Assembly (NCBI GenBank): GCA_903858115.1
Contig: CAIOHR010000344.1
Location: 1-64,000 of the forward strand
Direction of reading: 5' to 3'
Length of the DNA stretch: 64,000 bases
From: an uncultured Pirellula sp.
GTDB taxonomy: Bacteria; Planctomycetota; Planctomycetia; Pirellulales; Pirellulaceae
Positions 52,516-61,703 of this stretch are shown one piece after another. The notes below the pieces were generated by a model that saw nothing but the letters and a program-made list of their open reading frames with translations, searched no databases and was not told where the DNA came from. The translations under genes were made by a program, and so were the position numbers. The first letter of the stretch is position 1; each line of letters begins with the position of its first letter.

Positions 52516-53700
52516 ATGATGAAGGCAATTGCTTGGCAGACTGTTTTTTGCGTGTTTCTCGGATCATTTACGCATGCTGGGCATGGCATTGCTCAGCTTC
52601 CGCCGTCTGCAGAGACTATTATATCCGATGCGCGCGGCTTCGGTGCCCTCAAATTGCTCAATACGGTGCCGGGTATCCAAGCCCAGATTGGACTGGATGA
52701 CACAATGGTAAACGAATTGAAGGCTCTGGGCGAGAAAGCAACAAAACGATTTGAAGAGCTGGACCGACAGATCGTTCGTGGATTGATTAAGGGCAGAAAA
52801 TCGGTTTCCGGTTCGAGGGAGTTGGTCGTTGAGCAACTCGATCGAGAACTAGAGAATAGATTGGAAGAGATACTATCCCCAGACCTATTCCAAAAGTTCT
52901 CGAGATACGTCGTTGTGGATCGATTATCACCCCATATACCAATGTCAATTGTTTTGAGACCTGGAACCGCGAAGTATTTGAGACTGGATGAGAAATCATT
53001 AAAGGAAGTTCAGCAAAGAATTGATAAATTTCTGGCTACGGAAGGTAATGCGGCTTTCTATCGAAGGGATTCCTTCAGGCAACTGATCAAAACCGCACCA
53101 ACCGATTTTCGAAACCGAGTGGTAGACCTGGTGGGAACAAAATTCTTGCCGGACGAACATCCTAGCGGGAGTTCGCCGCCAATTCTCGATGCACCATTCC
53201 GCTTCTATACGATAATGGGGGCGTGTGCAAAAGAATTCTCACCGGAGATATTTGGCAACAATCCTAGGTTGACAGATGAACTGCACAAATTAATGCTTGA
53301 CCTACATGCTCGCAGCAATTCGCGGAGTGAAGTAGAGCATGACGCAGCATTTATTCAGGGACGGGCAATTGAGACTCAACGTGTCCTTCGCGAAAATGAA
53401 GAAATGGCTGCAACAGCGATACGGCAGGTATTGAATCATGATCAGCTTGTGCTGTTTTCACAACACGGTATGAGGGGCGCTCTATGTTATAGAATCAGAG
53501 CTTTTTTTGAAAACCACCAAGTGCAAAAGTATCTGGATGATCCGCAAACGATTTCTAAGCTCCTCAAGGAAGCTGATCGAATTGACAAAGAGGCCAATGA
53601 CCTGGCGAAAAACTTTGTAGTCAAGGCGATAACTGACTACATCGAGTCGCTGGATACAGAGACAAAAGCTCGCTTAAAAAACTTGATCGATATTGAGTGA
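52516..53700 (+). CDS. Secreted helical protein of unknown function
   Basis: 394 residues with a signal peptide (about 1-26). The chain is mostly charged helices, with repeated LxxxxxxxLxxxxxxxF patterns such as 'GLDDTMVNELKALGEKATKRF' and 'RLDEKSLKEVQQRIDKF', similar to the heptad-like 'LxxEQxxKL' modules of many planctomycete exported proteins. No domain can be named. GAGGA lies just before the double ATG (52516 and 52519). The segment 52.0-53.7 kb looks more A/T-rich than its neighbours. Confidence 0.72.
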   Translation: MMKAIAWQTVFCVFLGSFTHAGHGIAQLPPSAETIISDARGFGALKLLNTVPGIQAQIGLDDTMVNELKALGEKATKRFEELDRQIVRGLIKGRKSVSGSRELVVEQLDRELENRLEEILSPDLFQKFSRYVVVDRLSPHIPMSIVLRPGTAKYLRLDEKSLKEVQQRIDKFLATEGNAAFYRRDSFRQLIKTAPTDFRNRVVDLVGTKFLPDEHPSGSSPPILDAPFRFYTIMGACAKEFSPEIFGNNPRLTDELHKLMLDLHARSNSRSEVEHDAAFIQGRAIETQRVLRENEEMAATAIRQVLNHDQLVLFSQHGMRGALCYRIRAFFENHQVQKYLDDPQTISKLLKEADRIDKEANDLAKNFVVKAITDYIESLDTETKARLKNLIDIE

Positions 53701-53710
53701 CGTTTAGATA

Positions 53711-55186
53711 CTAAGTCATGATGGCGCGAATGGGTTGGCCGAAGTCGCGTTCGAGACGTTTTCGGCCAGGAACCACTAACGAATGTGGTTCGATTCCCAA
53801 TTGATGAAGAACCGTTGCATGAATGTCCGTGACGTAATGCCGGTCCTCGACCGCATGAAACCCCAATTCGTCTGTTTTGCCGTGCGCCATACCACCTCGA
53901 ATCCCTCCACCAGCCATCCAAACGGAGAATCCGTAAGGATGATGATCGCGACCATTCGAGCTTTGTGATCCAGGCGTTCTACCAAATTCAGTAGCCCATA
54001 CGACTAACGTTTCATCCAATAACCCTCGCTGCTTCAGGTCTTTCAATAACGCACCAATCGGCTGATCGACCTCCTTGCAGAGCTTGGCATGTCCTGACTT
54101 AAGATTGGCATGAGCGTCCCAGTTCCCCGCACCTCCATTGCTACCATGATAAACCTGTACGAACCGAACGCCTCGTTCGACCAACCGGCGTGCAGTCAAT
54201 AGTTGTCCACCAAAGGTTTGAGTTTCCTTTTGCTCGAGACCGTAGTCTTCGAGTGTCTTCTTCGACTCTTGATCAAACGACACAACCTCGGGGACGGCCA
54301 TTTGCATGCGGAATGCCAACTCGTAAGACTTCATGCGTGCACGGATGGCTTCATCGTCAGGGAACTTTTCCGCGGTGATTTGATTCAATTTGCGAAGAAA
54401 CTCAAACTCGCTCGATTGCACTTCGGCTTTCACATCTTGCGGCGGTCTCGCATAGGGCAAAGGGTCCTTGGGATCCACCTTGAGCGGGATTCCGTCGTAT
54501 TGCGGCCCGAGATAATTCGCACGATACGTTTCTTGCCCGCCGCAACAATCGGCAGTGGGCACTCCCATGACCACGAACTGAGGAAGATTCTCATTCAGTG
54601 AGCCAAGTCCATAGTTGACCCACGAACCTATCGTCGGAAAGAATCCGTCCACACGATGTCGCCCCGTATGAAATTGCAACTGAGCCCCGTGATTGCTATC
54701 CTCCGTCCACATGGATCGAATAAGGCAGAGGTCGTCTGCACATTCGGCGACATGAGGCCACCACTCGCTAATCTCCAATCCACTCTGTCCCCATTTTTTG
54801 TATCCGACCTGCAAGGGGTAAATCTCCGTCCGCACAAATCCATTGTTCGGGTCGAATGCGACCACGCGTTCGTTGGCCATGTAAGGTGATTTGAGTACAT
54901 CGGCAAACGGAGTTTCCGCAATCGTCTTCCCTGCAAACTCATTGAGCGTTGGCTTGGGATCGAACGACTCCATGTGACTTGTGCCTCCAATCATGAATAA
55001 CCAAATCACACTCTTTGCTTGCGGAGCGAACCGCTTGATAAGCGACTTAGGATCCGTGTCGTCCGCACCGAGAATGCGATCTTGGGCAAGCATCGAGGTC
55101 AGGGCAATCGATCCGAATCCCATACCTGCATCGACTAGCAACTGCCGTCTCGAAAACGGTTTTGTTGCATTCGTTTTTGGTTTCAT
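53711..55186 (-). CDS. Tat-exported DUF1501 protein
   Basis: 491 residues. The Tat signal is 'FSRRQLLVDAGMGFGSIALTSM'-like near residues 12-33 (twin Arg). The DUF1501 body shows 'VIWLFMIGGTSHMESFDPKP', 'FVQVYHGSNGGAGNWDAH', 'VVWATEFGRTPGSQ' and 'GRDHHPYGFSVWMAGGG', the alkaline-phosphatase/sulfatase-like fold. In planctomycetes it is nearly always paired with a PSCyt1/PSD1 protein, here directly upstream with a 12-bp gap. Substrate unknown; the cell site is outside the cytoplasm. Confidence 0.93.
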   Translation of the reverse strand: MKPKTNATKPFSRRQLLVDAGMGFGSIALTSMLAQDRILGADDTDPKSLIKRFAPQAKSVIWLFMIGGTSHMESFDPKPTLNEFAGKTIAETPFADVLKSPYMANERVVAFDPNNGFVRTEIYPLQVGYKKWGQSGLEISEWWPHVAECADDLCLIRSMWTEDSNHGAQLQFHTGRHRVDGFFPTIGSWVNYGLGSLNENLPQFVVMGVPTADCCGGQETYRANYLGPQYDGIPLKVDPKDPLPYARPPQDVKAEVQSSEFEFLRKLNQITAEKFPDDEAIRARMKSYELAFRMQMAVPEVVSFDQESKKTLEDYGLEQKETQTFGGQLLTARRLVERGVRFVQVYHGSNGGAGNWDAHANLKSGHAKLCKEVDQPIGALLKDLKQRGLLDETLVVWATEFGRTPGSQSSNGRDHHPYGFSVWMAGGGIRGGMAHGKTDELGFHAVEDRHYVTDIHATVLHQLGIEPHSLVVPGRKRLERDFGQPIRAIMT

Positions 55187-55198
55187 GGTTGGGGGTTC

Positions 55199-57877
55199 CT
55201 ATCGCACGGTGACAAAGTCATTGTGATTCATCAAGACATGAGCCAAACTTTGATGAGAGAGGCTGACACTGGATTGGCCCAAGTAATCGGAACAGGATGC
55301 ATACTCGGTCTCCGAAGGGAGTCTATTCAACGTCGAGAGAAAAAGAAGTCGTATGAACTCCTTTGAGTCTTGGTTCGTCTCGTTCCAAAGTCGATCTGCT
55401 AACGTTCGAGAAGCGACGCGACATAAAGTGCTGTTCGCGAGTACCAACGCTTGCTGAGGCACAATACTTGGGCGACGGATATAGCACTCCGATGGATTCG
55501 CTGCGTCAAAGAGCACCATCATTGTCATCTGCTTTTCGTAAGCTGTTCTAAAGTAAAGACTCCGCCTGTACACAGTCTCTCCGGAATCGTGACTAATGTC
55601 GGGGCCACCCACCTTGGTATCTAAGAGTCGACTGGACAAGAGAACGCCATCGCGAACCGCTTCGGCCTCCAATCGCAACGTATTGAATCGCCAATGATAC
55701 CGGTTGTCGGGGTCGATCGCTTTCGACGCAGTCATCGACGCTTCATCTCCATGGGAAGCTCGACGATATACCTGCGAAGCGACGATCTCACGGTGCAATT
55801 CCTTCATGTCCCAGTCGCTCTCGAGCAAGCGTTTCGCAAGATAATCTAGCAACTCCAGCAACTCGGGCTTGGGAGCCTTGAGACCGAAATCAAAGGTGTT
55901 GGCGACCAACGGTGCACCAAAGTGCCTGGCCCAAATATGGTTAACTGCGACTCGTGCAGTAAGCGGGTTCGCAGGATCCACAATCCAACGAGCCAATGCA
56001 GACCGTCGACCCGTGGACTGTTTCGGATATCCCTTGACGATGGCAGTGTAGTTTTTCAACCGAACGGACTCATCCAGCTTTCGCCATTTTTGATATGTCT
56101 CGGTTGTTTTATCCAGTTCCTTTTTGGCCTTATCGACAGCCGCTTTTTTCTTAGCTTCGTCTTTGGCATTCGATTTTTCTGCCTTCTCCAATGCGCGTTG
56201 TGCATTCCTCCACTGCAGTTCCGCGTTCGCTTCGATCCACCGCTCTTCGGCTTCCATGGCCGTCTTGCTCGTAGTTTGTGCTAATGTGTCGTCGTTGCCC
56301 AAGTGCTTAGCTTTATCGGCAGCATATCGCGATTGCAAGGATTCAAGGGCTGTCTGCGCTTCTCGAAGCTTAGCTAGCTCTAGAGCCAGATCGAGATGAT
56401 TGTTGGACGATAGATCGGTCGGCGATGCCATCTTCATTTTGTCATACGCTGCATTCAATTGGTTCATCGCAGTGCTGCATTTTTTCCATGCATTTTCCAT
56501 TGCGAGCCGTTCATTCCCCTCGATCAACTCAGGCATGATGGCATCGGTTGGGAGCGAAATAGACTCGATAGCAAAGCTGCTTGCAATCGGAATAGATGAA
56601 GGAATGCCTGGTGCGATCGAGGTCTCTTTGTCCGGATGTTTATCGTCTCCTCGACGGAATAAATAGGTAGCTATTTGTAGATCGGAGTCGTAGATACGCG
56701 GAATCTCGGGGGTCGATTCGCTACCTGTTTTCTCGGTGCGTACATGATGCGGTTCGAACAAAGCCCGATAGCGGTAGTAATCGACTTGAGAGATTGGATC
56801 GTATTTATGGTCGTGGCACTTCGCGCATTGAACCGTCAGCCCCAGCAAGGCTTTGGATGTATGCTCGACGGTGGCATCCAACCAGATGTTCCGATTCGAA
56901 CTATGGAAATTGCGAGCCAAAAAACCTGTCGCTCGAATGGTTTTCGGATCAAGCGGGTATAGTTCATCGGCCGCCAACATCTCCAGAACCATCTGTTTGT
57001 ACGACTTGTTCGTGTTTAACGATTCGACGATCCAGTCGCGCCAATGCCAGATGTTGCGTTGACTGCCACGCACCTCTTCTTTGTATCCATCCCAATCGCT
57101 GTAACGCCAGACATCCATCCAATGCCTCGCCCAACGTTCACCATAAGCAGGCTTGTCAAGCAACCGATCGACAAGTTGTTCATAAGCGTCGGCACCATCA
57201 TCGGAGACGAACGATTGAATCTCGTCCAGTGTCGGAGGTAATCCTGTCAAATCGAACGTCACGCGACGCAACAACGTATACTTGTCCGCTTGTGGAAGAG
57301 GCTCGAGGTTCTTCGCTTGATGGGCGCGTTCCAGAATTCCGTCGATGGTACCCATCGATTGTGACGACTCGGAAGCGTTCTCTTCTGTTGCGAGAGAGAG
57401 CAAGGGGCGAAAGGCCCAATGTTCGGCAGGGCTCGCGATGATTTCTTCATGTTCGGGTGCTGGCAATCCTGCAACAATCCACTGACGAAGCAGTTCGATC
57501 TCATCAGCCTTCAATGCGACTCCCGCATCGGATGGCGGCATCCGTTCTTCCGAGTTCGCTGATGTAACCCGTTGAAGGAGTTCGCTTTCTTCAGGATCGT
57601 CAGGATCGACGACAGAACCGGAGGTCGCACCCTGGCGGATCAACTTGGAAGCATCCAATCGAAGCCCCGCTTCGCTCTTCACCGGACCGTGGCAGGCAAC
57701 ACACTTTTCCTGCAGCAGCGGCGCGATCTTCGTCGTATAAAGGTCCGTTTCCGCCAATCCTGTGCAGCAGCACAAGGCATTGGTAGAGAGTACGAAGAAA
57801 ACGAACCAAGGAACCACAATCGATTTTCGGCGGTCCGAAAGCTCACAGCACGGATTTCTAGAGGAAAGTCGATGCAT
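55199..57877 (-). CDS. PSCyt1/DUF1549/DUF1553 (PSD1) cytochrome-type protein
   Basis: 892 residues. N-terminal signal or anchor (about 20-42), then a planctomycete cytochrome-c-like domain with the heme motif 'CVACHG' and downstream 'MPPSDAG'. DUF1549 follows ('KYTLLRRVTFDLTGLPPT', 'YGERWARHWMDVWRYSD'), a coiled-coil insertion rich in Lys/Ala/Glu (about 470-600), and DUF1553 ('NPLTARVAVNHIWARHFG', 'YIRRPSIVPQQALVLAN'). Paired with DUF1501 downstream. Function is presumed in extracytoplasmic polysaccharide or redox chemistry; not proven. Confidence 0.93.
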   Translation of the reverse strand: MHRLSSRNPCCELSDRRKSIVVPWFVFFVLSTNALCCCTGLAETDLYTTKIAPLLQEKCVACHGPVKSEAGLRLDASKLIRQGATSGSVVDPDDPEESELLQRVTSANSEERMPPSDAGVALKADEIELLRQWIVAGLPAPEHEEIIASPAEHWAFRPLLSLATEENASESSQSMGTIDGILERAHQAKNLEPLPQADKYTLLRRVTFDLTGLPPTLDEIQSFVSDDGADAYEQLVDRLLDKPAYGERWARHWMDVWRYSDWDGYKEEVRGSQRNIWHWRDWIVESLNTNKSYKQMVLEMLAADELYPLDPKTIRATGFLARNFHSSNRNIWLDATVEHTSKALLGLTVQCAKCHDHKYDPISQVDYYRYRALFEPHHVRTEKTGSESTPEIPRIYDSDLQIATYLFRRGDDKHPDKETSIAPGIPSSIPIASSFAIESISLPTDAIMPELIEGNERLAMENAWKKCSTAMNQLNAAYDKMKMASPTDLSSNNHLDLALELAKLREAQTALESLQSRYAADKAKHLGNDDTLAQTTSKTAMEAEERWIEANAELQWRNAQRALEKAEKSNAKDEAKKKAAVDKAKKELDKTTETYQKWRKLDESVRLKNYTAIVKGYPKQSTGRRSALARWIVDPANPLTARVAVNHIWARHFGAPLVANTFDFGLKAPKPELLELLDYLAKRLLESDWDMKELHREIVASQVYRRASHGDEASMTASKAIDPDNRYHWRFNTLRLEAEAVRDGVLLSSRLLDTKVGGPDISHDSGETVYRRSLYFRTAYEKQMTMMVLFDAANPSECYIRRPSIVPQQALVLANSTLCRVASRTLADRLWNETNQDSKEFIRLLFLSTLNRLPSETEYASCSDYLGQSSVSLSHQSLAHVLMNHNDFVTVR

Positions 57878-58507
57878 CGGCTTGTGACAGGGGAGGGAAA
57901 AGGTAGGTAAGGGAATGGGAGGACTCCTATGTAGGTAAAGTCCAGGTGCGATAGAACAACACTTGACTTAGCTTCCCCAATATAATCGATAACTACCAGC
58001 GGCGGGGGAACCCAGGGGTGGCGGTGATGCGATGACCGTAACCGGATGGTCGGAGTCGAGTGGGTGGGGTTGCGTAGCTAAGATGGGTGGGGTTGCGCAG
58101 GTAAGAGCCAGCAGCGTTTGGTCCATGAAGAGGTTTTTTTTCATCACGGGAGGAGGGCAGGTGTTGCGATTGGCAACATCGGCTGAACCAGACGTCGGCC
58201 GTATCGAGGAGATCGATCGGTTTTCGTTCGGTTTGTCACGACCGGTTTGAGGAGGTAAGTCGCTTCGAGGGGGATGAGGGCTCGTATCATAAGTCTCTCT
58301 AGGGTAGAGCTTTAGATTTCTCTGAGGCCGCGGCCAGGCACATCCGAAAGTCTGTTTTCGGGGCTGACTTGCGATTTAGGGAGGAATAGTGAGTCTTTTT
58401 GCGTGACAAGCCCCGTAAGCTTCGGCCTAGCGTTTGCAGTGGTTTCATGGTGGCGTTGCCGGGGGAGCCGTTTAAGGGAGGTGGGGCAATGTAACGGTTG
58501 TAAGTAA
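57878..58507. other. Spacer before the sigma-factor gene
   Basis: About 630 bp with no convincing gene. It is G-rich on the plus strand and contains a 23-bp direct repeat with two mismatches (58061-58083 and 58084-58106, based on TGGGTGGGGTTGCG). The sigma gene promoter should lie in the right half but is not obvious. Confidence 0.55.
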
Positions 58508-59140
58508 ATGGGGGATTCGGCTGTGATCAACATCGAGAATTGGTTGAGTCAGGCACAGGGGGGCGACAACGACGCCTTGGGCCGGTTACTGGGTGCGCAC
58601 ATGAATTATTTGAAGACCCTTGCTTATGCGCAGATGGATGATCGTTTGAGACGGCGTGTTGGGGCTTCGGACATTGTGCAGGAGACATTGTTGGAGGCCC
58701 ACCGAGACTTTCTGCACTACGTCGGCAAATCTCCAGCAGAGTTCAGTGGCTGGCTCCGCATGATTCTTATCAACAACGTGCGACGGGCGATCGAGTGTCA
58801 CGTGAGGACCGCGAAGCGGGATGTTCGGCGCGAGTTGTCGCTCAGCGATATCCAAGGTCGAACCGATAAGTCGGCCGCCCGGCTCGAGTCATTGATCGCG
58901 TCACAGAGTACTTCTGTCAGTTCGGTGCTTCAGCGGCACGAGTCTCTCATTCAGCTATCCGACTCCATCGCTCGATTACCTGCAGAGTACCGCGAGGTGA
59001 TCATACTGCGCCACATTCAAGATCTCCCATTCAAAGAAATTGCAGAACGTCTAAGCAAAACCAGCGGCGCTGTGCGAATGATCTGGATGCGAGCTATTGA
59101 AAAGCTCCGCGAGTCGTCGGTTTCGAGTGCAGGAAGGTAA
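58508..59140 (+). CDS. ECF-type RNA polymerase sigma factor
   Basis: 210 residues. Region 2 ('LKTLAYAQMDDRLRRRVGASDIVQETLLEA') and region 4 ('LPAEYREVIILRHIQDLPFKEIAERLSKTSGAVRMIWMRAIEKL') are clear. The long linker between them and the kinase gene three bases downstream match planctomycete ECF groups tied to Ser/Thr kinases. No anti-sigma gene is seen; the kinase is the likely controller. Start is uncertain: ATG 58508 lacks a near RBS; GTG at 58523 has GGGGG about nine bases before it. Confidence 0.88.
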   Translation: MGDSAVINIENWLSQAQGGDNDALGRLLGAHMNYLKTLAYAQMDDRLRRRVGASDIVQETLLEAHRDFLHYVGKSPAEFSGWLRMILINNVRRAIECHVRTAKRDVRRELSLSDIQGRTDKSAARLESLIASQSTSVSSVLQRHESLIQLSDSIARLPAEYREVIILRHIQDLPFKEIAERLSKTSGAVRMIWMRAIEKLRESSVSSAGR

Positions 59141-59143
59141 TTG

Positions 59144-61639
59144 ATGGCTGACTCGCACATGTTACACGGGATTGACGCGTTGCCTCCCGACTTGCAAGAG
59201 CGACTTGCAGATTTTCTAGAGCAGTATGCAATCAGTGTGGAGCGAGGCGAGCCCATCTCGCATACCGAGTTAGTTCAGCAGTATCCGCATCTTCAAGGCT
59301 GTTTAGATCGGATGATGGCTGACATCAACGCGTTGTGCAGAATCCCGCACGACCACAAGGCGAATGCGATGGGGGGGGGCCATATCGGTTCGGTCGCAAA
59401 AGGGACCATGCTGGGCGATTTCGAGATTCTACGCGAGATTGGTCGCGGAGGCATGGGCGTTGTGTATCTGGCACAGCAGCAGTCCCTTCAACGGCTTGTT
59501 GCTCTCAAGATCCTTCCGTTTGCGGCCATTCTCGATCCCAACCAGGTGGCGAGGTTTCAGACCGAAGCTCAGGCCGCTGCGAGCTTGCATCATCCGAACA
59601 TCGTGCCGGTCTATTCGGTCGGCTGTGAACGGGGCGTGTATTACTATAGCATGCAATACATCGATGGCCAAACCATGGAAGCGTTTCTAGTGTCTCTCAA
59701 GCATGGGAACGCGTTGGAATCTTCCTGGACGGATTCCATCTCTGGAAGCTTGAATGCTGATTGCGTCGATTCCGTTCCGAACTCCGTTCGCTCCACGCGA
59801 CGGACTCTGCGGAGTGTCAACTACATTCGACAAGTCGTCAGAAAGATGGCGGATGTTGCGCGAGCCCTCGACTTTGCCCACTCGAGGGGAATTATCCACC
59901 GCGATATCAAGCCTTCGAACTTGATGGTAGATCGCGGAGGAAATCTTTGGCTGACCGATTTCGGTCTGGCTCGAATTCAAGACGGCCAGAGTGTCACAAT
60001 CGACGGGGATCTGGTGGGGACGCTGCGGTACATGAGTCCCGAGCAAGCGAACGGAAAAACCCACCTAGTAGATCATCGAGCCGACATCTATTCATTCGGA
60101 GTCACACTGTATGAAATGCTGACACTCCGTTCCGCATACGATGGGGCCGATCGATGCTCCGTGTTAGCCGCGATCCAGCGCGCTAGGCCGGTTCCATTGC
60201 GATTGATCAATCCTTCGATCACCATGGATCTTGAAACCATCATCGCCAAGTGCATGTCGACGGAGAAGGATGAGCGTTATGCGACTGCCGGAGCCTTGGC
60301 GGACGATCTACACCGGTTTCTCAACCACGAGCCGATCGCAGCTAGGCGACCATCGGTAATCGATCGGGTTGGGAAGTGGGCGCTGCGCAAGAAGAAGTGG
60401 GTGGCGGCTACAGGACTCGCCATCCTCATGCTCGCGTTCGGTTCGATGTCATTCACATTTTTCATCCTGCAGCAGCGGAATCGCGCCGAATTGTTCGCGA
60501 ACAATGCGCAGGTGATTGTGGATCGCTTCGGCTCCGATTTTGCTGATCAACTGGAGGGTATCCCTGGTACCGAGGAAATACGAAGGAACATTCTTCGCGA
60601 GACATCGGAATACTACTCGCAGTTGATCGAGTATTCCGAGAACGATCCTGCGCTCGCACGCCAGGCGGCGCACGCCGCTCACCGTCTGGCCGCGATTTCG
60701 CAGCGTCTAGGGAACCTGGAAGCGGCTGATCTTGCTTATCGAGATGCATTGCGGAGATGGGGTCGATATCTAATGCCGCATAGCATATCCCCTGAAGACA
60801 CAGCAGCTATCGCTGCATGTCATCGGGATTTTGCAGTGCTTCAGAGCAGGCTCGGTGATAACCAAACCGCACAATACTACTTTGATAAAGCGATGGCTTT
60901 GCTGATTCCTACTGTAGATTCCGGGAATCTTAATTTCCGACGCATCGTCGAACGCGCCAAGACAAGATCGGAATACAGCATGTTTTGCGCAAAGGCCGGG
61001 AAAACAGCGGTTGCGATCGACCTGCTGAAAGAATCCGTTGTCGAATTGGAAAAGTCTCTTGAACAGGCGCCTGAGATTCTTCGGATCGATGCGATTGCTC
61101 AGATTGTACTTACCCTCAACAATTACGCGTCGATCATCCTGGACCAAAATCCTGAACTCGCAGGGGATCTGTTGCAAAAAGCAATGCGATTACAAGTCGA
61201 TACAGGACAATTTCGACGGGATCTTACCAACCGCATGCTGGTCGCGATCGTGCAGAGTAATCTTGGAATGGCAGAAAGAAAGCTCGGTCATTCGATGGCG
61301 GCTGAAGGACGATTCCAGCGAGCCCACGACGAGTTGCAATCCATTCTGCAGCGTTACCCCGATTACGTCAAAGCACATGTGGAATTAGCCGCGTGTTACA
61401 ACAATTGGGCGCAATTGCATCTAGACAATCGAGATCGCGAACTTGCAAAACACTGCTTCGAAGAGTCGCAATCTCTTCTATTGAATGCGCAAGTAAAATT
61501 TCCTGCACAACCCGAGATATCCCATTTCCTGAATCGTATTCAGCGGAACCTTAGTATCCTTCAGGAATCCAACAAGGAGGCGATGAGAGAGAGCAGCAAA
61601 GGTAGAGCCACGCTTGTTTCAGGCGACGACCTTTCATGA
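59144..61639 (+). CDS. Membrane Ser/Thr protein kinase with TPR-like C-terminus
   Basis: 831 residues. Kinase domain (about 90-400): GRGGMGVVY loop at 100-108, Lys122, 'HRDIKPSNLMVD', DFGLA and 'YMSPEQANG'. An unusual insert of about 45 residues, rich in Ser and Asn, lies before 'RALDFAHS'. One transmembrane helix (about 425-447) leads to an extracytoplasmic helical region with several TPR-like repeats. ATG at 59144 follows the sigma stop after three bases, with AGGAAGG before it. The two likely form a signal unit: kinase senses, sigma factor responds. Confidence 0.92.
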   Translation: MADSHMLHGIDALPPDLQERLADFLEQYAISVERGEPISHTELVQQYPHLQGCLDRMMADINALCRIPHDHKANAMGGGHIGSVAKGTMLGDFEILREIGRGGMGVVYLAQQQSLQRLVALKILPFAAILDPNQVARFQTEAQAAASLHHPNIVPVYSVGCERGVYYYSMQYIDGQTMEAFLVSLKHGNALESSWTDSISGSLNADCVDSVPNSVRSTRRTLRSVNYIRQVVRKMADVARALDFAHSRGIIHRDIKPSNLMVDRGGNLWLTDFGLARIQDGQSVTIDGDLVGTLRYMSPEQANGKTHLVDHRADIYSFGVTLYEMLTLRSAYDGADRCSVLAAIQRARPVPLRLINPSITMDLETIIAKCMSTEKDERYATAGALADDLHRFLNHEPIAARRPSVIDRVGKWALRKKKWVAATGLAILMLAFGSMSFTFFILQQRNRAELFANNAQVIVDRFGSDFADQLEGIPGTEEIRRNILRETSEYYSQLIEYSENDPALARQAAHAAHRLAAISQRLGNLEAADLAYRDALRRWGRYLMPHSISPEDTAAIAACHRDFAVLQSRLGDNQTAQYYFDKAMALLIPTVDSGNLNFRRIVERAKTRSEYSMFCAKAGKTAVAIDLLKESVVELEKSLEQAPEILRIDAIAQIVLTLNNYASIILDQNPELAGDLLQKAMRLQVDTGQFRRDLTNRMLVAIVQSNLGMAERKLGHSMAAEGRFQRAHDELQSILQRYPDYVKAHVELAACYNNWAQLHLDNRDRELAKHCFEESQSLLLNAQVKFPAQPEISHFLNRIQRNLSILQESNKEAMRESSKGRATLVSGDDLS

Positions 61640-61703
61640 GTCCGTGCGGAACCAATTTCCGAGGTCGGAAGTTTCTTATAGAAGAAAAGTGAATTGAGAT
61701 GCT

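Noticed and set aside
58032..58250. 72-residue frame before the sigma-factor gene
   Set aside because: It reads through a direct repeat, has no ribosome site and low-complexity Gly/Val/Trp content.
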